Shown piece after piece: positions 5,975 to 6,511 of a stretch of DNA of 6,511 nucleotides; position 1 is the stretch's first letter, and each line of letters opens with the position of its first letter. The DNA is from a bacterium. Lineage in GTDB: Bacteria; Latescibacterota; UBA2968. The stretch covers positions 1-6,511 of the forward strand of contig JAPUJS010000620.1 of assembly GCA_027296045.1 (NCBI GenBank). The letters run 5' to 3'. A program made the position numbers and the translations under genes. The notes under the pieces were generated by a model. It was not told the origin of the DNA. It saw nothing but the letters and a program-made list of their open reading frames with translations, and made no database searches.

Positions 5975-6510
5975 TGCGACACCTCAGATGGATTGGACTG
6001 TTTTGCGCGGATGGCCTGCCAGACGGTTTTACATTCGTTCATAATGACGTTTCGCTCGAGGGCAAGGAGGGTGATTCCATACCCTAACGTGAACAGGAAC
6101 CCCCCAAAGAAAAATCCGGAAAATGAAGATAAGGATGTGATCCACGAGTCTGCTGCCAGGCGAACCCCCAGGCCGACGGCGGCTGAAATGAGTGGGGGAA
6201 AAAAGGTTTTGAAGAGGGGCACCTCTACGTATCGACGGGCGATCCAGAGAGCAAGGATGAGGCCGATACCGGCGGTGATGTTCATGCTGAGAGCCGTGCC
6301 CCGGATGCCCATTTTTTGGGTCAATAGCGGGGCTAGGATGAGCAACAGGATGGCCTGAATACATGTGAATCCAGCAACGCTTTTGGGAGCGCCGACGCCG
6401 TAGAGCAGGGCGTGCACGTCGTCCAGGATGGGGCGGCAGAGGGAGTAGACAATGAGCCATTGGAGGACGGGGGCGGCCGAACCATATTCGGGGCGGGAAA
6501 TGGCGATCCA
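5971..6510 (-). CDS. Wzx-like oligosaccharide flippase (MOP superfamily), N-terminus cut by window edge
   Basis: The frame is open from the right edge for 179 codons to TGA at 5973-5971. The first visible residues, WIAISRPEYGSAAPVLQWL, match the characteristic G.EY..A.PVL.WL of polysaccharide-transport flippases before a transmembrane helix. At least five helices follow: about 12-28, 49-65, 72-90, 98-116 and 126-145 of the visible part, including GIRGTALSMNITAGIGLILAL. A cytoplasmic tail rich in polar residues ends in PSEVSQ. Full members have 400-500 residues with 12-14 helices, so this is roughly the C-terminal third. The family moves undecaprenyl-linked oligosaccharides across the inner membrane. 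A GTG at 6417-6415 is internal, because coding similarity continues upstream of it. Its stop overlaps the start of the downstream GT4 gene by 4 bases. Confidence 0.85.
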   Translation of the reverse strand, partial: WIAISRPEYGSAAPVLQWLIVYSLCRPILDDVHALLYGVGAPKSVAGFTCIQAILLLILAPLLTQKMGIRGTALSMNITAGIGLILALWIARRYVEVPLFKTFFPPLISAAVGLGVRLAADSWITSLSSFSGFFFGGFLFTLGYGITLLALERNVIMNECKTVWQAIRAKQSNPSEVSQ

Positions 6511-6511
6511 T

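Noticed and set aside
5069..6358. Long plus-strand ORF (429 codons) opposite the GT4 and flippase genes
   Set aside because: It is antisense to two well-supported genes with family motifs and a coupled overlap. Its composition, rich in Gly, Asp, Glu and Phe, is what C-ending codons give when read backwards.
5971..6417. Start of the last gene at the internal GTG (6417)
   Set aside because: The same frame continues upstream to the window edge with typical flippase sequence (EYGSAAPVLQWL), so the gene is cut by the edge and does not start there.
1..6511. CRISPR array, insertion sequence or prophage genes
   Set aside because: No spaced direct repeats, transposase or terminal inverted repeats were seen. 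The insertion idea for the channel gene rests on context only.

Overview
The window is a minus-strand block of an envelope-glycan (lipopolysaccharide, O-antigen or exopolysaccharide type) gene cluster. It reads from the right edge to the left edge. The flippase, a heptosyltransferase-like GT9 enzyme and an undecaprenyl-phosphate-sugar type GT-C enzyme point to a Gram-negative-type bacterium. Moderate GC, C-ending codons and short degenerate heptad repeats between genes would suit one of the less-cultured phyla, but the sequence does not fix the taxon.

Layout in transcription order: (1) 6510-5971, the C-terminal part of a Wzx-like oligosaccharide flippase, cut by the right edge. (2) 5974-4952, a GT4 glycosyltransferase whose ATG overlaps the flippase stop by 4 bases. 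(3) 4951-4804, a short gap with a possible 24-codon ORF. (4) 4803-3685, a membrane protein with the architecture of a prokaryotic pentameric ligand-gated ion channel (pLGIC), which has no obvious place in glycan synthesis. (5) 3684-3327, a 358-base gap holding a terminator-like hairpin, a decayed PP2C-type phosphatase fragment, two heptad repeats and a very good sigma70-type promoter. (6) 3326-2370, a GT4-like glycosyltransferase that has lost both glutamates of the EX7E motif. (7) 2369-2313, a short gap with five heptad repeats and an inverted repeat. (8) 2312-747, a polytopic GT39/PMT-like (GT-C) glycosyltransferase with a C9 tract early in the gene. (9) 747-1, a GT9 (heptosyltransferase family) gene cut by the left edge and joined to the previous gene by a TAATG overlap.

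The glycan genes plausibly act together. Cytoplasmic GT4 and GT9 enzymes assemble a lipid-linked oligosaccharide, the flippase moves it across the inner membrane, and the GT-C enzyme adds a sugar from a polyprenyl carrier on the periplasmic side. The channel gene, with its terminator and the phosphatase remnant, looks like an insertion between two parts of a formerly continuous glycan operon. The promoter at 3378-3406 would restore expression of the downstream part. That history is inference; the gene order, the overlaps, the promoter match and the protein motifs are directly visible.
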